From Methylotenera versatilis 79 (lineage in GTDB: Bacteria; Pseudomonadota; Gammaproteobacteria; Burkholderiales; Methylophilaceae): a stretch of 64,000 bases of DNA. The position numbers were made by a program, and so were the translations under genes. How positions within the stretch are numbered: position 1 is the first letter of the stretch; each line of letters begins with the position of its first letter. Positions 62,702-64,000 of the stretch are shown here, piece by piece. The notes beneath the pieces are model-generated. The model was not told the origin of the DNA. It did not search any database and saw nothing but the letters and a program-made list of their open reading frames with translations. Location of the stretch: NCBI RefSeq assembly GCF_000384375.1, contig NZ_ARVX01000001.1, positions 2,170,001 to 2,234,000 of the forward strand, given 5' to 3'.

Positions 62702-64000
62702 TTAAGCCGCCTGTTGTATTGATCTCTCGTTGTGTAATTGCTTAATCACCAAATCAGTTGCGCCGTGGTGCGATATTTCGCCATTTTTCATCACCATTAA
62801 TTGATCGGTCACTTTCAAAATATTGGTGCGGTGCGATATCACCACGATAGTTTTGCCTTGATTTTTTAATGCCAACAAAGCATTAAGTAGATACGTTTCG
62901 CCTGATTCATCCAAATGTGCGTTGGGTTCATCCAACACTAGAATGGATGGTGATTTGTATACCGCGCGCGCCAAACCAATCAATTGGCGCTGACCGCCAG
63001 ACAGTGAAACACCAGATTCATCTATCCGCGTGTCGTAGCCTAAAGGCAGGCGTAGAATCACATCATGCAGTCCGACCACTTTTGCAGCCGCGATGATTTC
63101 GACTGAATCTAAAGTCTCAAAACGCGCGATATTCTCTGCAATCGTGCCTTCTAAAAGGCTGACATCCTGCGGCAGATAACCCATTGCAGCGGATAGTAGG
63201 TGTGGATTTAACTGCTCAATTGAAACGTCATCAACTAACAACATGCCGGGTTGCAAAGGCATCACGCCAACCAGACAGCGCGCCAAACTGGTTTTGCCTG
63301 AACCAGAAGGGCCCATAATGGTTAATAATTGTCCTGGTTTAATACTGGCATTCAACTGATTCAACACTTTTTTCTGCGATTTTGGCAAAGTGACACTCAG
63401 GTTTTTCAGCGTGATTTCGCCTTTGATTTCGTTTGTTTTTTCATCGTTAATTGCGCTTACTTCATGGTCAATATCGAGCCGTTTAACTTCATTAAACGAA
63501 GGCGTTAATACCGCGTTCAAACGGCGCATTGAATCTTTGGCTTGAATATATTGCTTCCAGGTGCTGACGATAACGTCAAAAGGTTGCAACGCCCTGCCGA
63601 TCAACACATTTGACGCAATCATAGAACCGATGGAAATTTCACCTTTAACAGCCAAAAGTGCAGCCGCCGCCAGCATGAAAGATTGCATGGTGTAGCGTGT
63701 GAATTTGTTGATATGCTGGTTTCTGCTTTGCACGCGGATCGCGTTGCCATTGACGTTATTTGCCACGTATTGCAGGTTTTTCCAGCGGTTGTAAAGCTGC
63801 GGCAAAATGCCCATCACATGCAAAGTTTCCAAGTTACGCACTTTGCTGGATAAGAACTGCTGATTCTCAAGATTGACGCTCATCGTCGCTTTTAATGGCG
63901 CATCTGTGCTCATCTGATTCCAGATAGCCAAGCCAAACTGAATTCCGCAAAACAAAATAGCCAGCCAACCTAACGATGGACTTAATATAAATAACACTGC
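62702..64000 (-). CDS. Type I secretion ABC permease/ATPase (PrtD family), 5' end outside window
   Basis: The C-terminal 433 residues are visible. A membrane domain with spans near the start (LGWLAILFCGIQFGLAIWNQ) is followed by the ATPase with Walker A GPSGSGKTSLARCLVG, signature SLSGGQRQLIGLARAV, Walker B ILVLDEPNAHLDESGE (the PrtD/RsaD type) and an H-loop VISHRTN. A GTG inside the visible frame is not the true start; the frame continues beyond 64000. It exports the unknown T1SS substrate, probably encoded further upstream. Confidence 0.92.
   Translation of the reverse strand, partial: AVLFILSPSLGWLAILFCGIQFGLAIWNQMSTDAPLKATMSVNLENQQFLSSKVRNLETLHVMGILPQLYNRWKNLQYVANNVNGNAIRVQSRNQHINKFTRYTMQSFMLAAAALLAVKGEISIGSMIASNVLIGRALQPFDVIVSTWKQYIQAKDSMRRLNAVLTPSFNEVKRLDIDHEVSAINDEKTNEIKGEITLKNLSVTLPKSQKKVLNQLNASIKPGQLLTIMGPSGSGKTSLARCLVGVMPLQPGMLLVDDVSIEQLNPHLLSAAMGYLPQDVSLLEGTIAENIARFETLDSVEIIAAAKVVGLHDVILRLPLGYDTRIDESGVSLSGGQRQLIGLARAVYKSPSILVLDEPNAHLDESGETYLLNALLALKNQGKTIVVISHRTNILKVTDQLMVMKNGEISHHGATDLVIKQLHNERSIQQAA

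Noticed and set aside
1-64000. CRISPR arrays, insertion sequences or rRNA genes
   Set aside because: No regularly spaced repeats, transposase-like proteins or rRNA sequence were seen anywhere in the window.

Overview
The window reads as ordinary chromosome of a low-GC betaproteobacterium. The best guess is a Methylophilaceae-type methylotroph (Methylotenera-like). This is an inference from gene content and order: rpsB-tsf-pyrH-frr-uppS-cdsA-dxr, rpsF-priB-rpsR-rplI, map-glnD, an hpnCDE squalene cassette, malate:quinone oxidoreductase, PEP-CTERM protein and AT-rich intergenic DNA. No marker in the window fixes the genus. No CRISPR array, rRNA or intact insertion sequence was seen.

Layout. 1-5.8 kb: translation, lipid and isoprenoid operon on the minus strand (dxr cut by the window edge, cdsA, uppS, frr, pyrH, tsf, rpsB). 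6-9.4 kb: map-glnD on the plus strand. 9.4-11.4 kb: cupin gene, tRNA-Ser(UGA), def and a methylthio-nucleoside phosphorylase gene. 11.5-14.7 kb: hpnC-hpnD-hpnE squalene cassette. 14.8-21.6 kb: rpsF-priB-rpsR-rplI ... dnaB-radA, with a two-gene ABC transporter between rplI and dnaB. 21.9-29.8 kb: alternative oxidase, SemiSWEET, uvrB, a secreted trypsin-like protease with TPRs, an aminotransferase, a DUF421 protein and an AsmA-like protein. 29.9-32.2 kb: tRNA-Asn followed by a small decayed island. A second imperfect copy of the tRNA 3' end lies at 30744-30789, and a duplicated tRNA terminator lies at 32181-32211. The island carries a J-domain-like protein gene and a PEP-CTERM protein gene. 32.4-41.9 kb: DUF4124 protein, an unknown membrane protein, an orphan TAXI-type binding protein, a complete RND tripartite efflux pump and a pirin. 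42.2-49.9 kb: KefB/C-type antiporter, divergent cspA/infA, mqo, rlmB-rnr and tRNA-Leu(CAG).

50.7-64 kb is one long minus-strand operon and the most interesting part of the window. A PrtD-type type I secretion ABC protein, HlyD-type adaptor and TolC-type outer-membrane protein are followed without a break by GspG, GspF, GspE, PilM/N/O/P-like platform proteins, a lipoprotein secretin with N-terminal TPR-like repeats, and three more pseudopilins. All four pseudopilins look GspG-derived, and one lacks the usual Glu5. No prepilin peptidase, classical GspH/I/J/K set or obvious substrate is present in the window.

Regulation visible in sequence includes well-formed sigma70-type promoters for rpsB, rpsF, cspA, infA, tRNA-Asn and tRNA-Leu, a structured rpsB leader, an rpsF leader hairpin resembling the S6:S18 autoregulatory site, and many clear intrinsic terminators. 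All calls are by eye from sequence; no searches were run.
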